Below, piece after piece: positions 42,538 through 51,606 of a stretch of 64,000 nt of DNA. The stretch is from positions 3,720,001 to 3,784,000 of the forward strand of contig NZ_AP025739.1 of assembly GCF_003574315.2 (NCBI RefSeq), read 5' to 3'. The number at the start of each line of letters is the position of its first letter. Positions within the stretch are counted from its first letter, which is position 1. The notes below the pieces were generated by a model. The model saw nothing but the letters and a program-made list of their open reading frames with translations. It did no database searches and had not been told where the DNA came from. Origin of the DNA: Capsulimonas corticalis. GTDB taxonomy: Bacteria > Armatimonadota > Armatimonadia > Armatimonadales > Capsulimonadaceae. Both the position numbers and the translations under genes were made by a program.

Positions 42538-43182
42538 TTATCCGTGCGCCAGGCCATCGGCAAACACTCGGTGCGTTTCTTTGGGCGTCGGCGCGCTTTG
42601 GGCGGCCTCATTGGCGCTGTAGGGCGCGGGTTCCGGCTCGGATGGCTCCGCAGGCTCTGGGGCCTCCTGTACGCCGCGCCAGCGCTCACGGGTGGCGGTG
42701 GGGATGAAGCGCCGGCTGAGCTTCGCCAGTTCACGCAGGCGGCCGATCTCCCGGGGCATATCGACCTGGGCGATTTCCTTGCTGTCCAGCGCATTGATGA
42801 CGCGCTCGGCGAGCCGAATGGCGCCCAGAGCGACGAGCTCGTTGTCGTAGTCCACGGTGACGTAAAAACGGCCTCGGGGATCGATCGTCCAGTTCCAATG
42901 CGTTTCGCCCGCAAACGGGGTTCCCACGCCGCGCCGGACCTGATCCTGAATCTCCAGGATCAAATGCTCCAGCAAGTGCGGGATCTCCGTCGCCTGGGCT
43001 TCGCGCCGGAAGGAATACCCTCCATCGTTGTAGCAGCGCTGCGTAGCCATGTGCGGGAAGAGCTTGAACAGGATGCGGGGGATGCGCGGAGCCTCGGAAG
43101 TCGTGTAAGCGTCAGTCTCGGGAATCTCCACGACAAGCTTCGCACGGTTAGTGCTGTAAAAGATAATTTCTGTGATCTTCAA
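42538..43182 (-). CDS. Stand-alone protein resembling the cyanophycin synthetase N-terminal domain
   Basis: 214 residues. IPHLLEHLILEIQDQVRRGVGTPFAGETHW (about 68-97, described in two parts: the HLLEHLILEIQ helix and the GTPFAGETHW loop) and FYVTVDYDNELVALGAIRLA match the pattern AHVxEHVALELQ...VFEY...AGRxAxRLA of the N-terminal domain of CphA. The ATP-grasp and Mur-ligase-like domains of CphA are absent. A Pro/Glu-rich tail (about 170-200) ends the protein. The TTG start at 43182 has AAGGAG at six bases; an upstream CTG/ATG extension lacks similarity. It has its own terminator. Function unknown, possibly a polyamino-acid binding module. Confidence 0.65.
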   Translation of the reverse strand: MKITEIIFYSTNRAKLVVEIPETDAYTTSEAPRIPRILFKLFPHMATQRCYNDGGYSFRREAQATEIPHLLEHLILEIQDQVRRGVGTPFAGETHWNWTIDPRGRFYVTVDYDNELVALGAIRLAERVINALDSKEIAQVDMPREIGRLRELAKLSRRFIPTATRERWRGVQEAPEPAEPSEPEPAPYSANEAAQSAPTPKETHRVFADGLAHG

Positions 43183-43214
43183 GGAAACTCCTTGGAAAAA
43201 TTTCCGGAAAACCC

Positions 43215-43244
43215 TTGACAAGTGGGCCGGCGTTGGGATATACT
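43215..43244 (+). promoter_or_regulatory. Promoter of tRNA-Asn
   Basis: TTGACA 43215-43220, 18-base spacer, TATACT 43239-43244, ending 14 bases before the mature tRNA. Confidence 0.8.
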
Positions 43245-43258
43245 ATTCGCGTAAATGT

Positions 43259-43334
43259 TCCCCGATAGCTCAATTGGCAGAGCGCTTGACTGTTAATCAG
43301 GATGTTACAGGTTCAAGTCCTGTTCGGGGAGCCA
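43259..43334 (+). tRNA. tRNA-Asn (GTT anticodon)
   Basis: A 76-base cloverleaf. The acceptor stem TCCCCGA pairs with TCGGGGA, the D arm contains AGCTCAATTGGCAGAGC, the anticodon stem CTTGA/TCAGG encloses CTGTTAA with GTT, and the T arm is ACAGG-TTCAAGT-CCTGT. The discriminator base is G and CCA is encoded. It is a single tRNA, not part of a cluster. Confidence 0.97.
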
Positions 43335-43381
43335 GATGTTTCAGTATAACATAGGTTTCTCGGAAACGCACGAAATCTAAC

Positions 43382-43412
43382 AAAAAACCCGCGATATTCG
43401 CGGGTTTTTTTA
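43382..43412 (+). terminator. Terminator of tRNA-Asn
   Basis: AAAAAACCCGCGA and TCGCGGGTTTTTTT form a perfect stem with a T-run, 48 bases after the CCA end. Confidence 0.9.
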
Positions 43413-43442
43413 TTGTATGAATGTCATAAATCCCATCCCGCA

Positions 43443-43483
43443 ACAAGAGGGGCCACTTCACCAAGAAGCGGCCCCTCGTTGAG
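43443..43483 (-). terminator. Terminator-like hairpin after the nitrite/sulfite reductase
   Basis: CAACGAGGGGCCGCTTCTTGG pairs with the complementary GAGGGGCC / GGCCCCTC arms at 43447-43454 and 43470-43477 on the minus strand, 20 bases after the reductase stop. Its T-run is short. Confidence 0.5.
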
Positions 43484-43502
43484 TTACTGGAACTGGCGGA
43501 TG

Positions 43503-45149
43503 TTAGGCCGGGACGGCTTCCGCGCGGCTCGGGAGTTCGGGCGCGCCGACGATCGTTTCCACGCCCAGGATCGCGTCGAGCTCTTCGTTGGTGTGACGGT
43601 GCGCCCAGGCCGCGAAGCGCTCGTTGTTCTCGCGCGTCGCCTGGAAGTTCTGAATCACGTTCGCCAGCGCGTACTTGACCAGGTGCGCCGGAACCTTGCG
43701 GTGGATCGCTTTGGTGAAGGTCGCGTCCTTGCCGAGGTCGCCGCCGACATGGATATCGAACGCTTCGACTTTGCTGCCGTCGCCCATGGTCGCCATGCAG
43801 CCTTGCAGGCCGATGTCGCCGACATGGTGCTGCGCGCAGGAGTTCGGGCATCCGTTCATGTTGATCTTGATGCCGCGCTCGTACGGCTCGGGAGTGACCA
43901 TTTCCAGGTGCGAGATCACATCCTTGATGCGCAGCTTCGTCTCCGTCAGGGCCAGGTTGCAGAACTCAATGCCGGTGCAGGACTGCGCTCCCCGGCGGAT
44001 GGTGGGCACTTCCCACGCAAATCCGGCGGCGGCCAGCTCCGCCTTGGCGGGCTCGAGATTCGCGGCCGGGATATTCGGGATCAGGCAGTTCTGAACGTTG
44101 GTGAGGCGGATATCGCCGTTGCCATACTTCTGGGCGACATCGGCGACGACGTTCATCTGCGCATCGGTCCAGCGGCCGGCCAGAATGCACAGGCCGATCC
44201 AGTAGAGACCTTCCTGCTTCTGCTCGTGAATGCCGACATGGTCGCGGAATGTCTCGTCCGAGAACTCAAAGCCGGGAGCGGCTGCGTCGGGCGACCAGTC
44301 CAGCTTCTTGCGGACTTCCTCGGTGAACTTCTCGGGACCCCATTCGGCCATCAGATACTTCAGGCGGGCGCGGGTGCGCTTTTTGCGCAGCTGGCTCGCG
44401 TCACGGTAGCATTCGGAGATGGCTCGCTGCACGTCGACGATCTTTTCGATCTCATCGGCGGGAACGAAGATGTCGAGCTGCTTGGCGATATGCGGCTGAA
44501 GCGAAAGGCCGCCGCCGACAAAGAAGTGATAGCCGACCACGCCGTCGCTCTGGCGGCGGTACGCCACCAGGGAAGCGTCGTTGATCTGCGGCACGGTGCT
44601 CTGGATCGGCGAGCCTTCCACGGCGATCTTGTACTTGCGCGGCAGGTCGCTGAAGTTTTTGTTGAGATGGAAAAAGTCTTGAATGGCGTCGGTCACCGGG
44701 CGCGTATCGACCAGCTCATCGGGATCGAAGCCGGCGGCGGGGGACGAGGTGACGTTGCGCGCGATGTCGCCGCACGCGCCGGCGCTGGTCAAACCGACTC
44801 CTTCGAGGCGCGCGAAGATGTCCGGAAACTGCTGGATCTCCAGCCAGTGCAGCTGGATCGTCTGGCGCGTCGTGATATCGCTGAAACCGCGGCCGTATTG
44901 CGTCGTCAGCTCCGTGATCGCGCGGAACTGCTCGTTGTTCAGGCGGCCGCCGGGCACTTTGATCCGCATCATGAAGTGGCCTTCGTTCGGCCGCTGCTGA
45001 TAAACGCCCCACCATTTGAAGCGCATGAAATCGCCGGAATCGATGGTGTCGAACCCGTCGACGGCGTAGCGGTAGATGTCCGCGCGCACGTCCAGACCGT
45101 CTTTTTCCCGCTTCAGGCGCTCCGCCTCAATGATCTTCTCTTCACTCAT
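43503..45149 (-). CDS. nirA: Ferredoxin-dependent nitrite/sulfite reductase
   Basis: 548 residues. Two tandem ferrodoxin-like/siroheme halves: the first half has YGRGFSDITTRQTIQLHWL and the second half has CTGIEFC and CPNSCAQ (about residues 395-440), the four Cys that ligate the siroheme-[4Fe-4S] centre. It reduces nitrite to ammonium or sulfite to sulfide with electrons from ferredoxin. NirA and Sir cannot be told apart by sequence reading alone; the TRQTIQLHW region is closer to NirA-type. The ATG at 45149 follows GAGGAAG; a longer start at 45185 lacks support. A consensus promoter lies about 90 bases upstream. No nitrate reductase is adjacent. Confidence 0.85.
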   Translation of the reverse strand: MSEEKIIEAERLKREKDGLDVRADIYRYAVDGFDTIDSGDFMRFKWWGVYQQRPNEGHFMMRIKVPGGRLNNEQFRAITELTTQYGRGFSDITTRQTIQLHWLEIQQFPDIFARLEGVGLTSAGACGDIARNVTSSPAAGFDPDELVDTRPVTDAIQDFFHLNKNFSDLPRKYKIAVEGSPIQSTVPQINDASLVAYRRQSDGVVGYHFFVGGGLSLQPHIAKQLDIFVPADEIEKIVDVQRAISECYRDASQLRKKRTRARLKYLMAEWGPEKFTEEVRKKLDWSPDAAAPGFEFSDETFRDHVGIHEQKQEGLYWIGLCILAGRWTDAQMNVVADVAQKYGNGDIRLTNVQNCLIPNIPAANLEPAKAELAAAGFAWEVPTIRRGAQSCTGIEFCNLALTETKLRIKDVISHLEMVTPEPYERGIKINMNGCPNSCAQHHVGDIGLQGCMATMGDGSKVEAFDIHVGGDLGKDATFTKAIHRKVPAHLVKYALANVIQNFQATRENNERFAAWAHRHTNEELDAILGVETIVGAPELPSRAEAVPA

Positions 45150-45238
45150 GATGCAAACTTCCTCAATGACCCAGCAAACTTCCAACGACCGCTTCGCCCT
45201 TGGCTTTGTTTACTAATTTTGGTTGACAATTAGGATTC

Positions 45239-45268
45239 ATTATACCGCTCCCGAAAATCTTTTTTCAA
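45239..45268 (-). promoter_or_regulatory. Promoter of the nitrite/sulfite reductase gene
   Basis: On the minus strand TTGAAA (45268-45263), 18-base spacer, TATAAT (45244-45239). The leader is about 85 bases. Confidence 0.7.
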
Positions 45269-45327
45269 GGCGCGAAGAAAACCCGGCAAAGCCAGGGCGG
45301 GAGAGGGGGCGTGGGTGAGAGCAAATG

Positions 45328-46191
45328 CTACGCGAAAGCGATGGAGGCTTCGCCGAGGCGTTTGTAGATCAGGCCGCGCAGGGCGAGCTGCGCTTCCGTC
45401 AAATGGGCGGGAGTGTCGACAAGGCAGGTGACGCGCAGGGTGATTTTCGCCGCGTCCATCGCGCCCAGGCCCTGGACTTTGGGCGCTTCTTTCAGATCGA
45501 GATCCGGGCGCTCGCGCATCAAGTCCGCGCCGGCGGACTCGATAATCTCCGTCGCTTTGGCGATGTCGGTCGCGGCGGCGACTCCAATCTCGATAAACGT
45601 GGCGACGGCGCCCCGGCTCTGGTTGCACACCTGGGTAATGTCGCCGTTGGAGAGGATATAAAGCTTGCCGACTTCGTCGCGGACCAGCGTCGTGCGCATG
45701 CCGACTGTCTCCACGACTCCGGTGACGGAGCCGATCGTGACGAAATCGCCGACCGAATACTGGTTCTCCAGAAGAATAAAAAAGCCGGAGATGACATCTT
45801 TGACGAGCTTTTGCGCGCCGAAGCCGACGGCGAGGCCGGCGACGCTGGCGGTGGTGAGCAGGGGCAGGGGATCGAGGTTGAACGCGCGCAGAAGCATCAC
45901 GCCGAAGACGAACATCAGCAGGTAGCTGACGATGCTGTTGAGCAGCCCGGCCAGGGTTTTGACGCGCGCGGCCTGCGCGGCGCTGGACGTGCGCTCGGTC
46001 TTCGCGGCCATGGGAACGATCACGCCGCCGATCAGGCGTCGCAGGGTGAAACGCAGCAGCGCGTACACCAGAAGAATCAATACGACATGGCCGGCGGTGT
46101 CGCGCGCGGTGATGAAGAAGCTGTCCCAAAATTGGGGATTGAAGAGCTTGGCGAATTCCGAAACAATCGATTTGGGCGAGGATGACGTCAC
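45328..46191 (-). CDS. MscS-type small-conductance mechanosensitive channel
   Basis: 287 residues. Three membrane segments (about 30-50, 80-105 and the pore helix at 110-140) come before the cytoplasmic MscS beta domain and alpha/beta domain. The TM3 region is LLTTASVAGLAVGFGAQKLVKDVISGFFI, a Gly/Ala-rich pore helix typical of MscS, followed by the conserved ENQYSVGDFVTIG. It releases solutes on hypo-osmotic shock. The GTG at 46191 lies six bases after a -10-like TAACAT, so the transcript is probably leaderless. The length matches E. coli MscS. Confidence 0.9.
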   Translation of the reverse strand: MTSSSPKSIVSEFAKLFNPQFWDSFFITARDTAGHVVLILLVYALLRFTLRRLIGGVIVPMAAKTERTSSAAQAARVKTLAGLLNSIVSYLLMFVFGVMLLRAFNLDPLPLLTTASVAGLAVGFGAQKLVKDVISGFFILLENQYSVGDFVTIGSVTGVVETVGMRTTLVRDEVGKLYILSNGDITQVCNQSRGAVATFIEIGVAAATDIAKATEIIESAGADLMRERPDLDLKEAPKVQGLGAMDAAKITLRVTCLVDTPAHLTEAQLALRGLIYKRLGEASIAFA

Positions 46192-46197
46192 GGCCGT

Positions 46198-46227
46198 ATG
46201 TTAGCACGCGGAGCGGCGCGCGGTCAA
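46198..46227 (-). promoter_or_regulatory. Leaderless-type promoter of the MscS gene
   Basis: On the minus strand TTGACC (46227-46222), 18-base spacer, TAACAT (46203-46198), then six bases to the GTG. The spacer overlaps a 12-base-pair stem, GCACGCGGAGCG with CGCTCCGCGTGC (46204-46242), which also follows the FliT-like stop. Confidence 0.55.
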
Positions 46228-46256
46228 GTCCGCTCCGCGTGCTTGCAGACGGTGTA

Positions 46257-46649
46257 TTATTGCTTTTGATCCATGAAGCGGGGCGCGCCGGGCGTGCTCA
46301 TCATCCGTTTTCTGGGCGGCAGAAGGGCGGTGGACGCGTAGGCCGCCCGCACTTTCGTCCGCTGGTTCAGGTCGTTCATCTCGCTGCGGATCTGACCGAT
46401 CTTGGCGGCGAGGATCCGCTGCGCCTTGTTCTCGGAGGCGTTGATCTGGGCCGCCAGGGCTTCGAGCGACGGATCCGCGTCGATCATGGCGCGGGCGTCG
46501 GCGAGCGACGCGATCACTTTCCGCTTTTCCACGGATATGCGGTCAAATACGGGCATATCATCGATTTCAAGCGCCGTGATCTGCGCGCCGGAAAGCGCCA
46601 GCAGTCGCTCGAACTTCGCGCGGTTTTGGGCTTGAACGGATAAAGACAT
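46257..46649 (-). CDS. FliT/FlgN-like flagellar chaperone (putative)
   Basis: 130 residues, mostly helical: a first helix (about 5-50) and a long amphipathic stretch (about 65-105, LAAQINASENKAQRILAAKI) ending QRTKVRAAYASTA. The pattern of a C-terminal helix with KAQR...RxxLxxL...KVRAAY is like FliT/FlgN export chaperones. The position directly after fliS and fliD supports that. Such chaperones deliver FliD or hook-associated proteins to the export gate. The ATG at 46649 was chosen because homology-like sequence begins there. Sequence similarity alone is weak. Confidence 0.55.
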   Translation of the reverse strand: MSLSVQAQNRAKFERLLALSGAQITALEIDDMPVFDRISVEKRKVIASLADARAMIDADPSLEALAAQINASENKAQRILAAKIGQIRSEMNDLNQRTKVRAAYASTALLPPRKRMMSTPGAPRFMDQKQ

Positions 46650-46713
46650 ATGCGGTTCTCTCTTCTTGATATTCTCTTTTCGACATTCCTTGGCGATTGG
46701 CCCAAGGAAGACG

Positions 46714-47163
46714 TTAGGCGGCGATCCGCCGCAGAGAAACGTCTTGAGAGCGCGTTTCCGTCGTGATGGACGCCGGCGCCTTGCTCGCCTGGCATTGCCG
46801 GTCGACTTCGACCCACGCTTCGCGCAGCTCGCGCAGCGCATAAATGACTTCCTCGATCTTCGCGGGGGCGTCCTGAAGATTGGCTTCCGTCAGCGTGTGG
46901 TACATCCGCGTATAGATATTGTCCAGCGATTTCGCGACCGAGCCGCCCGCCGTATGGTCGAGCGTATTTTGCAGATGCGCGACGATCATCTGCGCTTTGA
47001 CGATATAGATTCCCTTTTTCTCATAATCCTTGGCCTGAATCGCCGGGATCACTTGATTGAGAAAGCGGATCGCTCCATCGTAAAGCATAATCACGAGACG
47101 GGTTGGGTTCGCCGTTTCCACGGCGGTGCGCTGATATTGATTGTAAGGGCTGGATAAGCTCAT
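46714..47163 (-). CDS. fliS: Flagellin export chaperone FliS
   Basis: 149 residues with FliS signatures: an N-terminal YNQYQRTAVETANPTRLVIMLYDGAIRFL, KAQMIVAHLQNTLD, and NIYTRMYHTLTEANL near the middle. FliS binds the C-terminal D0 region of flagellin in the cytoplasm and stops premature polymerisation. It sits between fliD and the FliT-like gene, as in many bacteria. The C-terminal 25 residues are longer and more polar than in most FliS proteins. Confidence 0.95.
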   Translation of the reverse strand: MSLSSPYNQYQRTAVETANPTRLVIMLYDGAIRFLNQVIPAIQAKDYEKKGIYIVKAQMIVAHLQNTLDHTAGGSVAKSLDNIYTRMYHTLTEANLQDAPAKIEEVIYALRELREAWVEVDRQCQASKAPASITTETRSQDVSLRRIAA

Positions 47164-47203
47164 TATTGCTACTCTCCTGAATGTCAGTCGATATCGTCAG
47201 TGA

Positions 47204-49573
47204 TTAACCACTCTTGCTGCTGCTGCTGCTATAGGTCGGCAAGTTCGCCACCTGCGCCGCGAATGCGGTGCCTTCGGACTGGAGCGAGCTCATTCGCGTC
47301 TCCATATCGCTGAACTCCTGAGTCAGCTGAGCCTGATAGGCCGTCATCGCGTCATTTGCATCCGTGATCTGCTTTTCCACGTCCGTGCTCTCATTGGTGA
47401 GAGTCTTGGTGGCGTTCGTCACCGCGCCATTCTCGGGGTCGAGCATCTGCGTGATCATCGTGTTCAGTGAATCGGCGATCCCATGCGCCGTGGAAACGTG
47501 TCCGAAGGTCCCCGAAGTGGTCGCGCTCACGATCAGCTCCAAGCCGTCGGTATGCGCGTTGCCGGTGTTGCCCGTGAGGATCTGTCCGGATCCCGTCGCC
47601 GGTTCGCCGTTGATCGTGCCGTGAACGTCCTGCCCAGTCGTCATCGTTGGAACGGCGCCAAATCCGGTGTCCGTGGCGCTGGGCGGCTGGTTGGAGGCTA
47701 CGCTAAAGGCCGAAGTCACTCCGTAATGCAGCGAGGTGATCTTGAGCTTGTTCGTCGCCGGGTCGATGCTGGCGTTGATGGTGCTATTGAGGTTGCTGTT
47801 TCCATTGATCAGGTTGACGGTGTCTTGAGCGCTGCTGCCAATGGGAATCGTGAGCTTTACACTGTTCGTAAACGCCGCGCCGCTAAACGTCAGCGTCTCC
47901 GCCGTGGTGCTTACGCCGGTCTGAACCGTGGACCCGATCGCCGTCGACTGCGTCGCCGGCTGAGTGACGTTCACCGCGAATCCTGCTCCGGAGCTGGTGG
48001 TCGTCTTGGCTCCTCCAATGACAAACTGGACATTGGAGTTGTCCGTGTTGCCGGCCAGTCCAAAGAAGCCCGCCACCTGCGAGGGATCCGCCTGAAGCGC
48101 GGTCGTCAGCGTTCCGGAGTTCAGAGACAGCTTCCCGTCGGTTCCCATCGTGATGCCGATCGAGGAAAGAGTTGACTTTCCGCTGGTGATATTCAACGTT
48201 GAGGCAAGCTGCCGCTGGATCGATGTCAGGGTCGAGTCTCCGAACAGCGGCGCCGTGGCCGCCGTCGTGCCCGTGGCGCTGGTCGGCGGCGTGAATGCGT
48301 TTTGCGCGCTCACATAATCCTGGATCGCATTGTAGGCGGTCACAAAGCTGTTGACGGACGAGACGATGGTCGCCGTATCTTGAGTGACGCTGAGCGTGGA
48401 GTTCCCAGGCGTGGCGGATGTGCCGGAAAGCAGTTTGATCGATGCGCCTTGGATCGCGTCGGTCACCGTGTTGCTGGATCGCGTCAGGCTCAGTCCGTCG
48501 AGACTAAACTTCGCGTCCTTGGCGTCGGCGATTTTATTGGCGGGAGCGGCGACATCCTGCTGAACCACGCCCAGGTTTGCGAGCACATTGTTGGAGTCCG
48601 TGAACGTCGGGCTGGCGCCGGCTCCGACGATCTGGAGCTGCTGCTTGCTGTACTGCGTCACGGTTCCATTGGCGTCCGGAATTCCCACGATCTGCGCTTT
48701 GACGCCCGTGATCCCGGCCGCGTTGATCTTGTTGGCGACATCCGTCAGGGAATCGGTGTTGAGGTCGATCGCGATATCCGCGCCGTTGCTTGCGCCGGCG
48801 ATATGCACGGTTCCGGCGGCGGCTGTTCCCGCGGTCGCGCCCATCAGCGTTCCGACAATTCCCGTCGCGCCGCTCAGGGCCATCGAGGCGGCTCCGCTAT
48901 AGCTTGTCCCAGACTGAGTGTAGGTGATGGGCTGCCGCGTCGCTGCGGCGCCCGAAACCAGACCCAGGCTGGAGAGGACCGTTCCCGCGCCGGTATCGGA
49001 TGCGGAGATCGTGTTTGCGGTTCCCGTGGCGTTGCTGGTCAGCGTCATCCGATAATCATTGGCGCCGACGGTGACGATGGTGGCCGTCACGCCCGCCTTG
49101 GCCGCGTTGATGCGCGTGGCGACATCGTTGAGCGAACTCTGTGAATTGATGCTGATCGACTTGCCGTTTAGCGTGAAGGAGCCCGAGACGCCAAGCGCCG
49201 CCGACGAGGTAGAGTTGGAGTTCGAGACCAGGCTCTCCGACTGCGCGAGCTGGGTGACCGAAAGCTTATGATCGCCGACAGGGGTCGTGGAATAGCTGGA
49301 GATCGTCGCGACCGTCGTGTCCGAAGATGTCGACGCCGTTGCCGAATATGTGGACTTTTGGCCAAGCGCGATCGCCGACGCCTGCAATGCGGACAGCTGC
49401 GTATTGACGCTTTGCCACTGCGTGATTGCGGCGGTGTAGCCGTCATCCTTCGCAACAAGCAGCTGGATCGGCTTCTGGGCGGCCGTCACCATTTTTGAAA
49501 TGATGGAAGCCGTATCAATACCAGAAGAGAGTCCGGAAATTGTAATCGGAGCCGCGGAAGTCGTTGTAGCCAT
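47204..49573 (-). CDS. fliD: Flagellar hook-associated protein 2 (filament cap)
   Basis: 789 residues. The N-terminal FliD_N domain is at about 8-105 (ITISGLSSGIDTASIISKMV, then QWQSVNTQLSALQ) and the C-terminal FliD_C domain ends with AYQAQLTQEFSDMETRMSSL. Between them is a very Ser/Thr/Ala-rich region of about 500 residues, making the protein far longer than usual FliD. It caps the filament and helps flagellin to fold. The bulky middle parallels the enlarged flagellins of this locus. GAGGAACC stands before the ATG. It lies downstream of the flagellin array and upstream of fliS. Confidence 0.95.
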   Translation of the reverse strand: MATTTSAAPITISGLSSGIDTASIISKMVTAAQKPIQLLVAKDDGYTAAITQWQSVNTQLSALQASAIALGQKSTYSATASTSSDTTVATISSYSTTPVGDHKLSVTQLAQSESLVSNSNSTSSAALGVSGSFTLNGKSISINSQSSLNDVATRINAAKAGVTATIVTVGANDYRMTLTSNATGTANTISASDTGAGTVLSSLGLVSGAAATRQPITYTQSGTSYSGAASMALSGATGIVGTLMGATAGTAAAGTVHIAGASNGADIAIDLNTDSLTDVANKINAAGITGVKAQIVGIPDANGTVTQYSKQQLQIVGAGASPTFTDSNNVLANLGVVQQDVAAPANKIADAKDAKFSLDGLSLTRSSNTVTDAIQGASIKLLSGTSATPGNSTLSVTQDTATIVSSVNSFVTAYNAIQDYVSAQNAFTPPTSATGTTAATAPLFGDSTLTSIQRQLASTLNITSGKSTLSSIGITMGTDGKLSLNSGTLTTALQADPSQVAGFFGLAGNTDNSNVQFVIGGAKTTTSSGAGFAVNVTQPATQSTAIGSTVQTGVSTTAETLTFSGAAFTNSVKLTIPIGSSAQDTVNLINGNSNLNSTINASIDPATNKLKITSLHYGVTSAFSVASNQPPSATDTGFGAVPTMTTGQDVHGTINGEPATGSGQILTGNTGNAHTDGLELIVSATTSGTFGHVSTAHGIADSLNTMITQMLDPENGAVTNATKTLTNESTDVEKQITDANDAMTAYQAQLTQEFSDMETRMSSLQSEGTAFAAQVANLPTYSSSSSKSG

Positions 49574-49726
49574 GAGGTTCCTCTAAATGAGAGCAGTGAA
49601 AATCGTTGTTTTCGTGGCCGCGTTTTGTACGCGCTTGAACATTACTAGTATCGGTCTTGTTTCGCCGTATCTTTAGAGCAGAGCCTCTGTATCGAATTGG
49701 CGTGAAAGAGCATGCGAAAAAGAAAA

Positions 49727-49757
49727 TGGCGGAGCGGATTAATAATCCGCTCCGCCA
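49727..49757 (-). terminator. Terminator after flagellin 1
   Basis: TGGCGGAGCGGATTA and its complement around TAAT form a near-perfect stem, 34 bases after the stop of flagellin 1 (minus strand), followed by TTTTCTTTTTC on that strand. Confidence 0.85.
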
Positions 49758-49790
49758 GAGCAGCGGCTCCTCTCGGAGACCGGTTGCTAA

Positions 49791-51374
49791 TTATTGAAGG
49801 AGCTTCAGGATAGCCTGAGGCGCCTGGTTGGCCTGTCCCAGAGCCGACGTACCCGCCTGAACCAGGATCTGGTTCTTCGTGTAATCCACGATCTCAGAGC
49901 TCAGGTTCGTGTCCACGATCGTGGACATGGAAGCCTGAACGTTCTGGGAGGCGATGCCCAGCGAGGTGACGTTGGACTGCAGGATGTTCGACTGGAAGGC
50001 GCCGATCGAAGCGCGCTCGGCCGAGATGTCCGAGATCGCCTTGTCGATGACCGCGATCGCGTCCTGGGCGCCCTTGAAGGTCGTCAGGTCGATATTCTTG
50101 ATGCTGTCCGTGTACACCTGCTGCGAGGTCCCGTTCGCGTCCGTGTAGTTCGCCGCGTTCTTGCCCAGCTGATCCGTCGCTACGCTGTTAAGGCGCTGCG
50201 ACGCAGTCTGTCCTTCGTTGGCGCCGATCTGGAACTCCAGATCCTGACCCGTGGTGCTTGTGCCGGCCACCGTCTTGAAGGTGTTCGAGCCGGTCAGCAG
50301 GTTGGCGCTGGAGTTCGGCGTGGTCGCCGCGTTCGTCGAGGCCGAGGTCTCCGCCGCCACCGCCGCGACCGCCGTCGTCGAGGTGACGACCGTGCCGTTG
50401 GCGAAGGTGAACGAGGACGTGCCGTTCTGCGTGGAGCTGGCTACGCTCGTGATGCCCGAACCGCCGCCGATGTTCATCGTGGCGTCCGCGCCTCGGTAGT
50501 CCGTGCTCGTCAGGGTGCTGGACGCGGTGGCGGCGCCGGTGGCCAGGGCCGCCGTGCTCAGACCCGTCATGTCCACGACCGGAGCGGCTGCGCCGGCTCC
50601 CGCCGCGGTGGAGGTGAGGACCAGGTGACCGTTGGTGGCGTCGAGGCTGGCGGTGTATCCGCTGGCCTGGATGGCGTTGGTGATGCCGGCGGCGTTCAGG
50701 TTGTTGCCGGCGGAGCCGATCGTGTAGACCTGGCCGTTGATGGTCAGCGAGCCGTTGAAGAAGGCGTCGGCGCCGGAGTTGCCGGTGGCTCCCGAGATCG
50801 TGGTGGACTGAGTGGCGCCGGTGATGGTGGCCGTGCTGAACGTGTTGGCGGCGGACCAGGATCCCTGGGCGACGACGGTCAGTCCGGCGCTGTTTCCGGT
50901 TCCGGTGACGCTGGCCGCACCGCTGGTGGTGGTGGCGGCGGAGCTTGCGGATCCGTCGAGCAGCTTCTTGTTGCTGAACTGCGTGGTGGTCGAGATACGG
51001 TCGATGGACTGCAGGGCGGACGCGAGCTGTGTCTGGTCGGCGGCGACATCGGCGGCGGAGTTGACGCCGGCGTTGCTGGCGTGGACGGCGAGCTGTCGCA
51101 TGGACATCAGGAGCGACTGGACCTGGCTCATGGCGCCTTCCGCCGTCTTGGAGACGTTGATGGCGTCGTTCGTGTTGGAGGTCGCCTGGGTGAGACCGAC
51201 CGACTGAGCCTTCATGCTCTGGGAAATGACCAGACCGGCGGCGTCATCAGCGGCGGAGTTGATGCGCATACCGGACGAGAGCCGCTGGATGTTCAGAGCG
51301 AGCTTATCACTGTTGTTGCTCAGGTTCTGAGCGGCCATGAATGCAGTTGTGTTTGTGTTGATACGGGTAGACAT
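49791..51374 (-). CDS. fliC: Flagellin copy 1
   Basis: 527 residues. Canonical N-terminal D0/D1 (MSTRINTNTTAFMAAQNL, IQRLSSGMRINSAADDAAG) and C-terminal D1/D0 (NVQASMSTIVDTNLSSEIVD, ILKLLQ). Between them residues about 140-385 form a Ser/Thr/Ala/Gly-rich domain without Cys. It differs from the other copies at TAFM, NVSKTAEG, DRISTTTQ and DISAERASIG. With copy 4 it shares LEFQIGANEGQ. The gene has its own terminator, leader hairpin and promoter block. It is the copy nearest fliD. The Ser/Thr-rich surface is a likely target of the glycosyltransferases encoded upstream. Confidence 0.97.
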   Translation of the reverse strand: MSTRINTNTTAFMAAQNLSNNSDKLALNIQRLSSGMRINSAADDAAGLVISQSMKAQSVGLTQATSNTNDAINVSKTAEGAMSQVQSLLMSMRQLAVHASNAGVNSAADVAADQTQLASALQSIDRISTTTQFSNKKLLDGSASSAATTTSGAASVTGTGNSAGLTVVAQGSWSAANTFSTATITGATQSTTISGATGNSGADAFFNGSLTINGQVYTIGSAGNNLNAAGITNAIQASGYTASLDATNGHLVLTSTAAGAGAAAPVVDMTGLSTAALATGAATASSTLTSTDYRGADATMNIGGGSGITSVASSTQNGTSSFTFANGTVVTSTTAVAAVAAETSASTNAATTPNSSANLLTGSNTFKTVAGTSTTGQDLEFQIGANEGQTASQRLNSVATDQLGKNAANYTDANGTSQQVYTDSIKNIDLTTFKGAQDAIAVIDKAISDISAERASIGAFQSNILQSNVTSLGIASQNVQASMSTIVDTNLSSEIVDYTKNQILVQAGTSALGQANQAPQAILKLLQ

Positions 51375-51606
51375 TTAAATTTCCTCCATGATGTCCTTCG
51401 GGCGTCTGTTCCCTCGGACTGTTCGAACTAAGTGGCTTCCTGCCAAGTATTTGTTTGTACGTCGCATCTTGCTCGGTACACTCATATATTCGGAGCATCC
51501 TGGTATTTTATGTAGGGTGATCGGAAAGAATTTCCAGATAATTTTGCGAGGTTTTGCAAAGCGGCCGAGGCGCCGTGCGCGAAGCGCGAAGAGGAGGGCA
51601 AAAACG
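51375..51606 (-). promoter_or_regulatory. Promoter and leader of flagellin 1
   Basis: On the minus strand GGAGG (51387-51383) stands eight bases before the ATG. The hairpin TGGC-AGGAA-GCCA lies at 51445-51433 and the conserved block CCGAATATATGAGTGTACCGAGCAAG at 51493-51468. The block CCGAATAT resembles a sigma-28 -10 element. The CsrA-site reading of the hairpin is inference. Confidence 0.6.
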
